A stretch of 64,000 nucleotides of DNA from Mesorhizobium sp. M8A.F.Ca.ET.218.01.1.1. GTDB lineage: Bacteria > Pseudomonadota > Alphaproteobacteria > Rhizobiales > Rhizobiaceae. The notes under the pieces were generated by a model. That model had not been told where the DNA came from, did not search any database, and saw only the letters and a list, made by a program, of their open reading frames with translations. The stretch covers positions 21,452 through 85,451 of the forward strand of contig NZ_SRUZ01000014.1 of assembly GCF_004791165.1 (NCBI RefSeq), written 5' to 3'. The position numbers and the translations under genes are program-made. Positions 26,259 through 35,903 of the stretch are shown here, in pieces (the stretch's first letter is position 1; every line of letters starts with the position of its first letter).

Positions 26259-28037
26259 TCACTCCGACAAGCCTGCCTTCCGCAATCCGTTGAACAGCGG
26301 GTCACCCGCTTCCCTGTGCGCATACGGGTTCATCGCGACGACATCTCGCAAAGAGATGTCCGGCTGGAGCTCCCGCGCCATCCCCAGTGCTCGTGCGGCC
26401 TCGGATAGATGGCCAAGTTGGGCGTGAGCGGCTGCGAGCTGGAGCCACGCGCCATATTCCTTCTGTGGGACGTTGCTGAGGGCGGCAACGGCTTCATCAT
26501 ACCTCTCTAGGTCGATCAATATGCCGCCGCGAATCCACCAAAACCAATGCGGCGGCAATTTGCTCCTCTGCAGCGCATCGTCAATCTCGATCAACGCCTC
26601 TTCTGGCTGCCCGGCAAATCGCATCGCTTCCGCCCGGTCGGCGCGAATCTCCGCGTCAGCAGGATTGAGATCGACGGCGCGGTTGAAATGCATGCTCGCA
26701 CGTTCGTGCTGTCCCAGCCAGAGCGCGACCATCGCGTTGGCCTGCTGGACGATTGCGTCGTTGCCGTCCAGTTCCAAGGCCCTTTGCGCGGCAAGGCGCG
26801 CCTCGTCTAGCGTGGATGGTTGGGCGTCGAACCAGTAGCTGCCGAGGTGCGCGATTGCCAGCATAGCGTGAGCCTGCGCAAAATCGGGATCGATGGAAAT
26901 TGCACGATCAAAGAACGGCGCAGCTTCCCTGTCGCTGGCCCGGCGGGCGACTTCTCTGCCTTGCAGGAAGAAGTCATAGGCGGTCCAGCTCGACGTTGGC
27001 TTCTTGCGCAGTCGCGCTACGGCGGTGCTCATCATGTGCCCTTCGAGCGTCGCAACTATCGCCGAGACGACCTCATCCTGCACCGCGAAAATGTCGTGTG
27101 TTTCGCGGTCAAATCGTTCAGCCCAAACGTGGTTGCCAGTGCCGGTGTCGATCAGCTGCACGGTTATGCGTATCCGCTCGCCCGTTTTCCGCACGCTACC
27201 TTCGACAACAAAGTTCACACCGAGATCGCCCGCAGCCAGCATGGGGTTTACGCCCTTGCCGCCAAGCTGAAACGAGGCATGACGAGCGGCCACGGAAAGG
27301 TTCTTGAACCGGGACAGCTCGGTGATGATGTCCTCGGTGATGCCGTCTGACAGGTAATTCTGGTCGGGATCGCCGCTGAGGTTGTCCAGCGGCAGGACGG
27401 CTATCGACGGCTTGCTCGAAACGGGTGAGATCGTCTCGGGTGCCATTGGCACCACATCAGGTCCGGCCCGATAGATCCGGACCGGCATGGAGATATTCTT
27501 GAGCTGTCGTTCGCCCGCGTCCTCGAAGGCGGCGTCGACCTTACCTCGTACCTCATCGTGAATCTTACCGGAAACGCATATGCCGCCAGGCTCCGCCAGC
27601 GCTTCCAATCTCGCAGCGATGTTGACGCCTTCCCCATAGATGTCGGCACCTTCGCCGATAACGTCGCCAAGATTGATACCTACGCGGAGCACAATGCGGC
27701 TTTGATCTGGCAAGTCCGCATTGGCTACCGACATCTTTCGTTGCAGCTCAATCGCCGCGGTCACCGCGTTTACCGCGCTGGCGAATTCGATGAGAACGCC
27801 GTCACCCAAAAATTTGACGATGCGGCCGCCGTACTCGCGCACTGTAGGCTGCAGGATCAAGGTCCGACGCTTCTTAAGCGCCGCAAGTGTGCCCACTTCA
27901 TCGGCCCCCATCAGCCGCGAATATCCGACTACATCCGCAACGAGGATGGCGGCCAACCGGCGAAGCACGCGTCCTTCGGCCACCTGTGTAGGCCTCCTGC
28001 TACCAGTTGCGGTGATGGTATTTGTGCCTGTGCGCAT
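26259..28037 (-). CDS. Class III adenylate/guanylate cyclase with TolB-like and TPR domains
   Basis: The 592-residue protein is a predicted soluble nucleotide cyclase. The class III catalytic domain (about 27-190) shows RRLAAILVADVVGYSRLMGADE with the first metal aspartate (D35), IVKFLGDGVLIEF (second aspartate D79), RVGINLGDV and YGEGVNIAARLEALAEPGGICVS. A TolB/FlgO-like region follows (about 205-330: SIAVLPLDNLSGDPDQNYLSDGITEDIITELSRF, then VWAERFDRETHDIFAVQDEV), then TPR-like helices to the end. I chose ATG 28037 because AGGGAGGGGG lies upstream; an ATG at 28109 is an alternative. Such proteins are abundant in Rhizobiales; their ligands are unknown. Confidence 0.9.
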   Translation of the reverse strand: MRTGTNTITATGSRRPTQVAEGRVLRRLAAILVADVVGYSRLMGADEVGTLAALKKRRTLILQPTVREYGGRIVKFLGDGVLIEFASAVNAVTAAIELQRKMSVANADLPDQSRIVLRVGINLGDVIGEGADIYGEGVNIAARLEALAEPGGICVSGKIHDEVRGKVDAAFEDAGERQLKNISMPVRIYRAGPDVVPMAPETISPVSSKPSIAVLPLDNLSGDPDQNYLSDGITEDIITELSRFKNLSVAARHASFQLGGKGVNPMLAAGDLGVNFVVEGSVRKTGERIRITVQLIDTGTGNHVWAERFDRETHDIFAVQDEVVSAIVATLEGHMMSTAVARLRKKPTSSWTAYDFFLQGREVARRASDREAAPFFDRAISIDPDFAQAHAMLAIAHLGSYWFDAQPSTLDEARLAAQRALELDGNDAIVQQANAMVALWLGQHERASMHFNRAVDLNPADAEIRADRAEAMRFAGQPEEALIEIDDALQRSKLPPHWFWWIRGGILIDLERYDEAVAALSNVPQKEYGAWLQLAAAHAQLGHLSEAARALGMARELQPDISLRDVVAMNPYAHREAGDPLFNGLRKAGLSE

Positions 28038-28206
28038 TCCATTCTGGAAGCCCCCTCCCTCGAGGCAACCTTTTGACGGACGTCGAGCGAACAGAGCGGC
28101 GCCGGCCATTAGGGGTCATCTGTTGCTTTCGGCGGGATCGTGACTTCCTCAAAAAACAGATATCGCTTTTGCTGTGATCGCGCGAAGCAATCGACGTTCA
28201 GACACG

Positions 28207-28600
28207 CTATGACCAGAACGCATCCCAAGCATAGAGATCGTAAGTATACTCACGGCCGTCTACAACCTTACCACCCTTGATATCGTAGACAATGCATGTG
28301 AGCGCATCCAGCCGTCTGCCGTTTCGCACTGCCGTATCCCGATGAACTGCCACTACCGATCCATCGTCGTTCTGATTTGAACGTCCCCTGTGTCTCGGTT
28401 CCCAACCTTTCGAAATAGCCAAAAATCGCCTCGTGGCCTTTGTAGTCTCCCGCTATCAAGCTCTTCCCCGGGCTATGCCATGCGCAAGAACCGTCCATCA
28501 ATTGCGCGAGCGTGTTGAAGTCCCCTGCTTCGAAGGCCGTATAGCCATGGCAACATCTCATCTGCCACAACTTCCTCCCACTAATATCATGCGACGTCAC
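28207..28600 (-). pseudogene. Frameshifted SnoaL-like (NTF2-fold) protein
   Basis: Two overlapping minus frames join into one SnoaL-type protein. The N-terminal part reads AFEAGDFNTLAQLMDGSCAWHSPGKSLIAGDYKGHEAIFGYF. The C-terminal part, in another frame, reads VAVHRDTAVRNGRRLDALTC, then VYDIKGGKVVDGREY and YAWDAFW. The shift lies at about 28,375-28,395. Intact members are small cytoplasmic NTF2-fold proteins of about 130 residues. The gene is probably inactive unless the shift is a sequencing error. Confidence 0.7.
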
Positions 28601-28743
28601 TTGTCGCTTGGTGCCCGGAACAGGAGAACCCCGCTCGGCTGACGCAGAAATATACGCCTGTGCTAATATAAGTCCAAGCTGGGCATATTGTCTGCGACAG
28701 CGTTGGATCAGGAGGGAGCCTTTTCCAGCTCGTGGACTCCGTA

Positions 28744-28830
28744 GGAGGCCACCCGTACATTCCCATTCCTCCGCAATCTTGGCGGCTGACGTGGTGGGCT
28801 TATGCGCGGCTGATGGGTAGCAACGAACGC
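28744..28830 (+). pseudogene. Remnant of a third adenylate cyclase N-terminus
   Basis: On the plus strand the frame reads HSSAILAADVVG. After one extra base near 28,801 it continues YARLMGSNE, which together match the opening of class III cyclases such as the two intact genes nearby (AAILVADVVGYSRLMGADE). No cyclase sequence can be followed beyond about 28,850. It is a short decayed copy. Confidence 0.6.
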
Positions 28831-29177
28831 TGGGAGGCCTTTGCTCGCGGCCGACGCGCGAAGATGCTTCTCCTCGCCTTTACGAATTTGACCGAGCCTA
28901 CGACCCGGGGTTTCAGCCGTTCTGCCTTTTTGCTCGGCCAGATTCTTTCCGGGACGCCGTTGACCTGCCCTAGTCCCGGAGCCGGCGCTTAAGGGTACCG
29001 CCACATACCTGCCCACTCTCGATAACGATGTAAACCCGCTTGCCCATGTGTTCTGCTTCGGCACCACATGGCTAGCGAACAAGCGCTCGGTGAGGCAGGT
29101 CGAGAGCGGAAAATCGGGCGAATAGACTCGTCCTTGTGATGCAAATACAATTTGTCGCGCTGGGGAGCACCCTTGGG

Positions 29178-30914
29178 ATGTCCGAAGAACGCGTTCAACG
29201 CCGCCTTGCTGCAATTCTGGCCATCGACGTGGTTGGCTATAGCCGCCTCACGGAGCGCGACGAGGTAGGTACCTTGGCGACACTCAAATCTCGGCGTCGA
29301 GAGATCGTTCAGCCGATGATCTCCAAACATCACGGTCGCATCATCAAACTTATCGGGGATGGCGCGCTGATAGAGTTCGGAAGCGCAGTCAACGCCGTAG
29401 ACTGCGCTGTCGAATTGCAGAAAGCTATGGATATCGCGAATGCAGACGTGGCTGGGGACCGACGCATTGTATTGCGTGCTGGCATTAATCTCGGCGATGT
29501 GATGGTGGAGGGCGGCGATCTCTACGGCGACGGAGTCAACGTCGCAGCTCGGCTCGAGAGGCTGTCGGAGCCCGGGGGATTGTGCATCTCGGGAAGTGTC
29601 TTCGAGCAGATTAACGGCAAGCTCCCACATTCATTCGTTTCGTTGGGCCCTCAGACGCTCAAAAACATAGATCGACCGATCCAAGCCTATCGACTCGTGG
29701 GCCACAATGGAGCCGCCGCGGTGGTCTCGGTCATTGAACTTTCTCTTCCCGTCAAGCCGTCAATAGTCGTCCTGCCCTTTGTGAATATGAGTGCTGACGC
29801 CGAGCAGGCGTATTTCGTCGATGGATTGACGGAGGATCTGATTACCGACCTCTCCAAAGTGCCCGAGCTCTTCGTCATCGCCCGGAACTCGTCCTTTGCC
29901 TATAAGGGCAGATCGGTAGACACCCGCCAGATCGCTCGAGAACTGGGCGTGAAATATGTACTGGAGGGCAGCGCCCGACGGGTGGCGGACCGCGTGCGGA
30001 TCAATGCCCAGCTGATCGATGCACCCGCCGGTGGGCACATCTGGGCGGATCGCTTCGACCGGGACCTTGCCGATATCTTCGCTGCGCAAGACGAAGTCGT
30101 CGGCAAGATTGTGGAAGGGCTTGCCGGCAAGTTGGCCGCGGCAAACCTGAAGGAGCGTTATCGGCCAACGGACTTGGGAGCCTATGATCTCTATCTACGG
30201 GGCCGGGCTGAATGGGCATACTCCACAGAGGCGGGCGTTTCGGCCATTCCCTTGTTCGAGCGGGCCATTGCCCTCGATCCTAACTACGCGGATGCCTATC
30301 GTTGGTTGGCGATCAGTCAATGCGAGGCCTGGCTCTTTAGGAACTATCCGATGAATCCCCTTCGTCAACAGTCTATGGCGTCGGCAAGGAAGGCGGTTGA
30401 ACTCGATCCCGAAAATTCTGGCACGCATTGGGTGCTCGCGTTTATACTCCTCCTAGAGCGCCAATGGGATGAATCTGCCAAGGAGTACGAGATTTCGCTC
30501 AGCCTCAACCCGAACGATGCCGATGCTTGGGCAAACTTCGGAGATCTGAAGACCTATGAAGGTCGCGGCGTAGAGGCCATTGCCTGCCTCGAGAAGGCAT
30601 TGCGCCTGAATCCGCGCCCACCGAGCTGGTATTTCTGGTTACTCGGAGAAGCCCAATCCGCTGCCGGTAAGTATGAGGAAGCAGTGAAGACCCTGAGGAA
30701 TGACGCAACCTATCGGACGGAATCCAGGGTTAACTTGGCATCGATCCTGGCGGTGCTCGGCAGGTTAGAGGAAGCGCGTGAAGAGGCTCAGCTCTATATC
30801 GCAACAAACCCCCATTTCAAGATAAGCCATTGGGTCGAATCCCAGCCCTATCGCGACCTGGCGTTGCGAGACATGTACCTCGAAGGTCTTCGTAAGGCTG
30901 GCTTTCCGGAATGA
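29178..30914 (+). CDS. Class III adenylate/guanylate cyclase with TolB-like and TPR domains
   Basis: The 578-residue protein starts at ATG 29178 (GGGGAG upstream); an in-frame GTG further up is less likely. It shows RRLAAILAIDVVGYSRLTERDE, IIKLIGDGALIEFGSAVNAV, RAGINLGDVMVEGGDLYGDGVNVAARLERLSEPGGLCIS, a TolB/FlgO-like region (SIVVLPFVNMSADAEQAYFVDGLTEDLITDLSKVPELFVIARNSSFAYKG as successive blocks) and C-terminal TPR helices (about 340-570). Domain order matches the cyclase at 26.3-28.0 kb, but the strand is opposite and the sequences have clearly diverged. Function is predicted cAMP or cGMP synthesis; the signal sensed by the TPR part is unknown. Confidence 0.9.
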   Translation: MSEERVQRRLAAILAIDVVGYSRLTERDEVGTLATLKSRRREIVQPMISKHHGRIIKLIGDGALIEFGSAVNAVDCAVELQKAMDIANADVAGDRRIVLRAGINLGDVMVEGGDLYGDGVNVAARLERLSEPGGLCISGSVFEQINGKLPHSFVSLGPQTLKNIDRPIQAYRLVGHNGAAAVVSVIELSLPVKPSIVVLPFVNMSADAEQAYFVDGLTEDLITDLSKVPELFVIARNSSFAYKGRSVDTRQIARELGVKYVLEGSARRVADRVRINAQLIDAPAGGHIWADRFDRDLADIFAAQDEVVGKIVEGLAGKLAAANLKERYRPTDLGAYDLYLRGRAEWAYSTEAGVSAIPLFERAIALDPNYADAYRWLAISQCEAWLFRNYPMNPLRQQSMASARKAVELDPENSGTHWVLAFILLLERQWDESAKEYEISLSLNPNDADAWANFGDLKTYEGRGVEAIACLEKALRLNPRPPSWYFWLLGEAQSAAGKYEEAVKTLRNDATYRTESRVNLASILAVLGRLEEAREEAQLYIATNPHFKISHWVESQPYRDLALRDMYLEGLRKAGFPE

Positions 30915-31394
30915 ATCAGCATCTCAAGTTTCCACACGCTATCGATCCGGTCCAAGCGAATATTCCGGGCAGCCGCAACTCGCTTCGTCTTCTATGCGCA
31001 CATTAGAAAACAATCTGGCCTCGCCTAGCCACCTGCGAGGCCATTTGCGGGCTCGGTGTGTGCGGCGAACTGGCAAACGTACCGCATCAGCTGTTCGCAG
31101 GGATGTCCGCTTTCGGGAAACGGTTAAGATTAGCTCGACGACTGATATTGGGCGCATAGCCGCCGGTCAGCTACGAGAATAGCGTGCCTTTGGTGTGGGG
31201 CTCCGACAAAGAGGCCTGCGCGAGAAAGTCGACGCGCCTACCGAACCTGCGTCCCAATTTGTCCCATCAACCCCCGAAGTTCGGGCTGATGAGCGACCCA
31301 AGAAGTTCGAAAAGCTTCCAAGAACCCCAGGCAAACTGGACGCCGCATCGGACATAAATGCCCATGGATATTGCAGCGAACGTCAGCGACGGAG
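30915..31394. other. Intergenic, no intact gene
   Basis: The stretch after the plus-strand cyclase has no frame with a recognisable family. It probably includes decayed upstream parts of the cyclic-nucleotide-binding remnant that follows. Confidence 0.35.
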
Positions 31395-31682
31395 AGGCGA
31401 ATATCGTCGGCAAAAGAGCGTCCGAATGGGACTGTCGGCGGCTCCGTCACGGGCGAGACGGGGTCCGTCGAGGCGCTGACTGCCGTCGTTGTCTATGAGA
31501 TTTCCCGGAACGAGCTGGAGCCGCTCATGCGAGATCGACCGGCTATTGCCGACGAGCTCGGTTCAATTATGTCGAAAAGGACCGCCGCAGAACTGTTCAA
31601 ATTCGATCAGCTCCACGGCGTTGCGGGGCCGAAATCGGTCGCCCCGCTGACCGCACGCATCAAACATCTGTTCAATCTTTAA
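31395..31682 (+). pseudogene. Cyclic-nucleotide-binding domain remnant (MscS-channel C-terminus type)
   Basis: The segment VTGETGSVEALTAVVVYEIS, followed by ELEPLMRDRPAIADELGSIMSKR, matches the C-terminal half of a Crp-type cyclic-nucleotide-binding domain as found at the end of MscS-like channels (usual form LLTGEPR.A.V.A.TDVVVYEI). The reading frame ends normally at 31682. The 5' part is broken: a neighbouring frame gives VSDGEANIVGKRASEWDC, similar to the preceding part of such a domain. No channel domain remains. Confidence 0.6.
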
Positions 31683-31879
31683 GTGTCTGCCTTACGCAGC
31701 ACTGGCCCCCGACATGGGCGGACGGGCATAATGCGGCGTCCTCTAAACCTAGGTTTAGCGGACGCGACATATCGCTTATCGCGAACCACCCTCGTGCAAT
31801 GGCGCTCAGTCCTCAAGAGTATCAAGTTCATCGTCACAAGTGTTACCACGAATGGGTTTTCCAACGACGCGAGGTTGGC

Positions 31880-32926
31880 ATGCGCGCATCAGGATCGAGG
31901 ACGATTTTCGGACGCTTGCCCGAACCCCACGCGCCAGCGCCGACAGAAGGCGACGACAGGGGCTTTATCTCGCGTCGAACCGCCCTGGCGCTGGGTGTCG
32001 CGGCTGCCTCAGTCCTGTCCATCCCACCTTTCACTGCAATCGCTCAGTACGCAATGGAGCCCACCCCTCAAGGAACAGGAGCCGAAGCCATGACATTCGT
32101 AAAAGCCAGTGACGGGACACAGATATTCTACAAGGACTGGGGGTCGAAGGATGCCCAACCGCTTGTGTTTCATCATGGTTGGCCTCTCAGTTCGGATGAC
32201 TGGGACGCGCAGATGCTGTTTTTCCTGGATCAGGGTTTCCGCGTCATTGCCCACGACCGCCGCGGGCATGGCCGTTCGACACAGGGCAGCGAGGGTCATG
32301 ATATGGATCATTACGCGGCCGATGCCTCTGCCGTGGCTGAACATCTCAGCCTGAAAAACGCCGTGCATATCGGCCATTCGACCGGCGGCGGTGAAGTGGC
32401 GCGCTATGTTGCGAGGTATGGTCAACCCCAGGGGCGCGTCGCCAAGGCTGTACTGATCAGCGCCGTTCCGCCGCTGATGCTCGAGGCAGAGAACAATCCT
32501 GGCGGCACACCGATCGAAGTCTTCGACGGCTTCCGAACGGCACTGGCCACCAACAGGGCGCAGTTCTTTCTCGATCTGGCCTCGGGGCCGTTCTACGGCT
32601 TCAACCGGCCGGGCGCGCAAGTTTCGCAGGGCATTGTCCAGAACTGGTGGCGCCAGGGAATGATGGGCGGCGCCAAGGCCCACTATGACGGCATCAAGGC
32701 CTTCTCGGAGACCGATCAGACTGAAGATCTGAAGGCGATCACTGTGCCGACGCTCGTCCTGCAGGGCGACGACGACCAAGTCGTACCTTACAAGGATGCG
32801 TCACTGCTCCAGGCCAAACTGCTCAGGAACAGCACGCTCAAAGTCTATCCCAGCTTTTCGCACGGTATGTGCACGGTGAATGCCGACGTGATCAATTCCG
32901 ACCTGCTCGCTTTCATACGCGCCTGA
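31880..32926 (+). CDS. Alpha/beta hydrolase (non-haem haloperoxidase/esterase family) with Tat leader
   Basis: The 348-residue protein starts at ATG 31880 (GAGGTTGGC upstream). A twin-arginine leader is present (ISRRTALALGVAAASVLSIPP, about 30-50), predicting export. The hydrolase domain shows FHHGWPLSSDDWDAQ, HDRRGHGRS, the nucleophile elbow GHSTGG, the acid GDDDQVVP and the histidine SFSHGM, the triad of the chloroperoxidase-like family (esterase/perhydrolase). A second ATG at 32090, with GGAG just upstream, would start exactly where cytosolic homologues do (MTFVKASDGTQIFYKDWG), so two forms are possible. Physiological substrate unknown. Confidence 0.88.
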   Translation: MRASGSRTIFGRLPEPHAPAPTEGDDRGFISRRTALALGVAAASVLSIPPFTAIAQYAMEPTPQGTGAEAMTFVKASDGTQIFYKDWGSKDAQPLVFHHGWPLSSDDWDAQMLFFLDQGFRVIAHDRRGHGRSTQGSEGHDMDHYAADASAVAEHLSLKNAVHIGHSTGGGEVARYVARYGQPQGRVAKAVLISAVPPLMLEAENNPGGTPIEVFDGFRTALATNRAQFFLDLASGPFYGFNRPGAQVSQGIVQNWWRQGMMGGAKAHYDGIKAFSETDQTEDLKAITVPTLVLQGDDDQVVPYKDASLLQAKLLRNSTLKVYPSFSHGMCTVNADVINSDLLAFIRA

Positions 32927-33079
32927 ATCACCGCCGCTTTCGATGTCTGCTTCGAATGGGGTGGCCGACGACCGCCTACGGCTGGTGTGAGGCGCAAAGC
33001 GGAGGTCGGAAAGCCTCGACGCGCTTCTGCTAGTTGGCGGTCTTCGGATGACCTGAAGGAGGCCAACCGGGCTGCAGTC

Positions 33080-33470
33080 TCATCCCTCGAAAATCGTCGA
33101 ACGAAGAAGAGCCCGAATGTGCTCTGGCAGGTCCAGTTCGCCACGCGCTTCGATCTCCAAGATATCGAGCCTTGGCCAGGCGATCCCCACCGCTGACCGC
33201 AGGGTAGGCGCAAATGGCCAATAACGCCCTTTGCTCTTCCCGGCTGGCTCTGTCGTGGTCGCGACTGCTGCCACCCATCTTATGGATGGCCTTGCCGAAC
33301 GCGGCGTATGCCGTCACATGCACCTCAATCAACGCCTTCACTTCGTCGGTTGGCACAAGGTCTCGACGCGCGCTCTCTGTGTCACAAGCCTTCGCCACCA
33401 CTGTTGAGCCGAAGGCGGCGGCGCCTGAGTGGGCGAGCAAGGCGCGGCGGTTGAACCTGATCCTGGTGAT
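33080..33470 (-). pseudogene. Frameshifted Tat-leader hypothetical protein
   Basis: The minus strand reads FNRRALLAHSGAAAFGSTVVAKACD, a Tat-like leader without an ATG in frame. It continues TDEVKALIEVHVTAYAAFGKAIHKM and EEQRALLAICAYPAVSGGDRLAKARYL, then shifts frame near 33,180-33,220 into DILEIEARGELDLPEHIRALLRS. Intact relatives are small Rhizobiales proteins of about 130-150 residues with unknown function. Missing start and frameshift suggest decay. Confidence 0.55.
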
Positions 33471-34321
33471 CTCTCCTCTTCGCTCCCAAAGGCATATCGG
33501 ACATCGCGACTATGACCACCGTACCACGTTGGCTCGCGCATCATGTCAGGATGGATGGCCCCACGGCCAAGCGCCGGCACTCCGAACTCCCCCTTGCCGG
33601 CTCCAACCCTTGCCCGGTCATTGCCCGAAGCACTGCACATTGCATTAAGCCATCGAAAACATTCAGGAATCATCATTGCCGCAAGGTGCCGCGAATATTC
33701 AGACATTGTGAAATTGCTGCGTAACTAATTGAAAACAAACGACCGTCAGAGCACGCACGTTGCGGGCTTTTATCTAGCCGTCTTAATCGGTCGTATTTTG
33801 CGAGACTTATTCGCCATCGTCGTCCTCTCCTAATCTACGATAATACACTATTCTATGCTCGATTCCGCGATTCCGTATTCTGGCCTCGAGTCCCGATGCG
33901 CCGTGCAGTCTTCCGCGCTCTGCGACGGGGTAGCAGCGCTGCTTATTTGCAGCACGGGAACCGTCGTGGCGCACTTTTCCATCGGAGTGACGGAGCATCG
34001 TCACAGGCAATCCGGCGCGGTCCGGCCGTCTCGCGATCGGCGCGGCCGCAGGCAATGTATGGCCCGCCCCGTCTGCAAGCGGAATGTCTTGAGAGGCACA
34101 CTCGGTCTGCACCAATGTATCCGGCCTCGGCGCTTTGGGCGCCCTGCCAAGATGGAGATTCGCGCGCCCGGCTCCTAACAAGATACACGACCTCGAAAGG
34201 GCCGCTGCCTGCCGACAGGTTTGCCGAACGCCGATCAACCGTTGGGCCATCTCTATGTACATCCTCCCGCAGACTTCATGCGGCCGAACAGATGCCGGGA
34301 CGCGCCCGCTCGACCAACTCG
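33471..34321. other. Degenerate region with no supported gene
   Basis: About 850 bp contain several overlapping frames on both strands, the longest about 150 codons, with no recognisable family or ribosome site. The context, between a decayed gene and a transposase remnant, suggests eroded sequence. Confidence 0.4.
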
Positions 34322-34700
34322 TTACCCTTCCGAGGCCGTTACAGCTTCATAAGGGTGTCGCTTTGACATCACGGCCCAGGCGATCCGGGCCAGCTTGTTG
34401 GCAAGCGCAACGACCACCACGTTGCGCTTGGCGCGCTGTAGCAATGCCTGCAGCCCAGGCGCCGAGTTGAGCGTCCATTCGCGCCAGATATGGCAGTGCC
34501 GCTCGCTCGCCATGTATCAACAGAACGCGCATATAGGTGCTCCCGCGCTTGCTTATCCCGGTCAGCCGCGGCTTGCCGCCGGTCGTGATCTGGCGTGGAA
34601 CAAGCCCCACGCCAGGCAGCAAAGTCACGTCCCTTGGTAAACGCCGACACGTCGCCGACCGCTGCGGCCAGCGCCGGTGCGTTGAGCGCGCCAATGTTCC
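34322..34700 (-). mobile_element. IS110-family transposase remnant (C-terminal part, frameshifted)
   Basis: Three minus-strand frames together recover the C-terminal half of an IS110-type transposase: VSAFTKGRDFAAW, then GLVPRQITTGGKPRLTGISKRGSTYMR, LLIHGERAALPYLAR and RNVVVVALANKLARIAWAVM. The N-terminal RuvC-like half is absent; the remnant ends where the DUF3800 gene's 3' end begins (about 34,700). It marks past insertion at the left edge of the defence island and cannot be active. Confidence 0.75.
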
Positions 34701-34710
34701 AAAACCACCT

Positions 34711-35850
34711 CTAGGCTGCCTTTCCGGTCGGCAATTTCTCGACTTCTTTTTTCCGCCGCTCCTCCATTTCCTTGAAGTGGTTTTGCAACTCTTCAGGCAG
34801 CGGTTTGTCGGGCTCGGGCAAGTCCATGATATGCTGCCATCGCTTTTCGATTGCTCTCAACGAGACTTCATCGGTCAAGCCACGCTTTGCCTGCTTCCAG
34901 AAAAGCTCTCTCAGTTCCGGTGAAACAGGTTTGTCGTCTTCAAGGCGTTTGGTAATCCAGAGCGTGATGTCCACGAGCTCAAGACCTGCGCTGGCATCGC
35001 CAGGCGTGAAGGTGGGCGGAACCTCCGGCATAAGCGAGTAGTCAAAAGTCGGCATACCCGGTCCCATCTCGCCCTTGTGCCCCCGCAGGCGTCTGTAAAA
35101 CTCGGCTAACTCGCCCTGCGCGCCGTTGAATTCTGTTTGGCGATCAACGGTGATTTTTCTCACCTGCTTTTTCCGTGCCGTAGATTGTATGGCCATGGTT
35201 TGCAGAACTTGCTGAAATCCAATGAGGTTGGGGGATATTTGCAACGCCGAGTCGTAGTTGCCCGCCCCGTAGCTGACTTCTTCCGGGTTTGCGGCCGCCC
35301 ACCTTAGCGCGCCGGAAACCAGTTCGCGCGACCGCGCGTCTGGCAGTGTTTTCACACGCGGCAGTAGGTCATTGCAAAGTTTCGTAAGCATTTGCGCGGC
35401 GCGGGCCGTATTCTTCTCTCGTCGAGCTTTCCATGCCTCTTTCGCGAGTGGCTCGTCGAAAAGATATGCGACCTTAAACAGCAGGGGGTAGCGCAAAGGC
35501 GTGAAATAGTGATGCCATGACACGGCTTTGTTCAGACCGGAGTCAAAGACCTGGTCGAAAAAGCAGATAAGCGCATGATCCGGCTTTCTGACTTTCAGCA
35601 TGGAGAAACGCAAATCGTTCTTCTTGCTGAATCGCGTCAGGCTCTCCGCGACCGTCGTGAGCCGTGCAACGCCAAGCTCGTTCGCGTGAAGGCGTTTCAC
35701 GCCTAAATTTTTTCGCAGTTCCTTCAGCAGCGGCTCTGCCACAATGTCTAGATTGGCGGGCGCGCTCAGCAGGCCATAGTACAATGTCGGCTGGTTGGGG
35801 TCGAACAGCTCCAGTCCCGTGTTCCCGCTCTCATCGACATAACAATACAT
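34711..35850 (-). CDS. DUF3800 domain protein
   Basis: The 379-residue protein opens with YCYVDESGNTGLELF, the hallmark of DUF3800, an RNase H-like fold family with acidic residues (D6, E7) that is common in phage-defence loci. Further conserved-looking parts are KRLHANELG, ITVDRQTEFNGAQGELAEFYRRL and LELVDITLWITKRLED, the last holding the usual late aspartate. The C-terminus is highly charged (about 340-375). It is transcribed alone on the minus strand between an IS110 remnant and the repeat-like element at 35.9 kb. Role in defence is inferred from family and context. Confidence 0.8.
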   Translation of the reverse strand: MYCYVDESGNTGLELFDPNQPTLYYGLLSAPANLDIVAEPLLKELRKNLGVKRLHANELGVARLTTVAESLTRFSKKNDLRFSMLKVRKPDHALICFFDQVFDSGLNKAVSWHHYFTPLRYPLLFKVAYLFDEPLAKEAWKARREKNTARAAQMLTKLCNDLLPRVKTLPDARSRELVSGALRWAAANPEEVSYGAGNYDSALQISPNLIGFQQVLQTMAIQSTARKKQVRKITVDRQTEFNGAQGELAEFYRRLRGHKGEMGPGMPTFDYSLMPEVPPTFTPGDASAGLELVDITLWITKRLEDDKPVSPELRELFWKQAKRGLTDEVSLRAIEKRWQHIMDLPEPDKPLPEELQNHFKEMEERRKKEVEKLPTGKAA

Positions 35851-35903
35851 TTCAATCTTCGGGTTCCCCCGCCCTTTTCTATTGATGGGTCAAATCTGCT
35901 TGG

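Noticed and set aside
33807..34366. Overlapping frames of about 150 codons on both strands
   Set aside because: No family likeness, no ribosome site and Arg-rich shadow-like composition in a decayed region.
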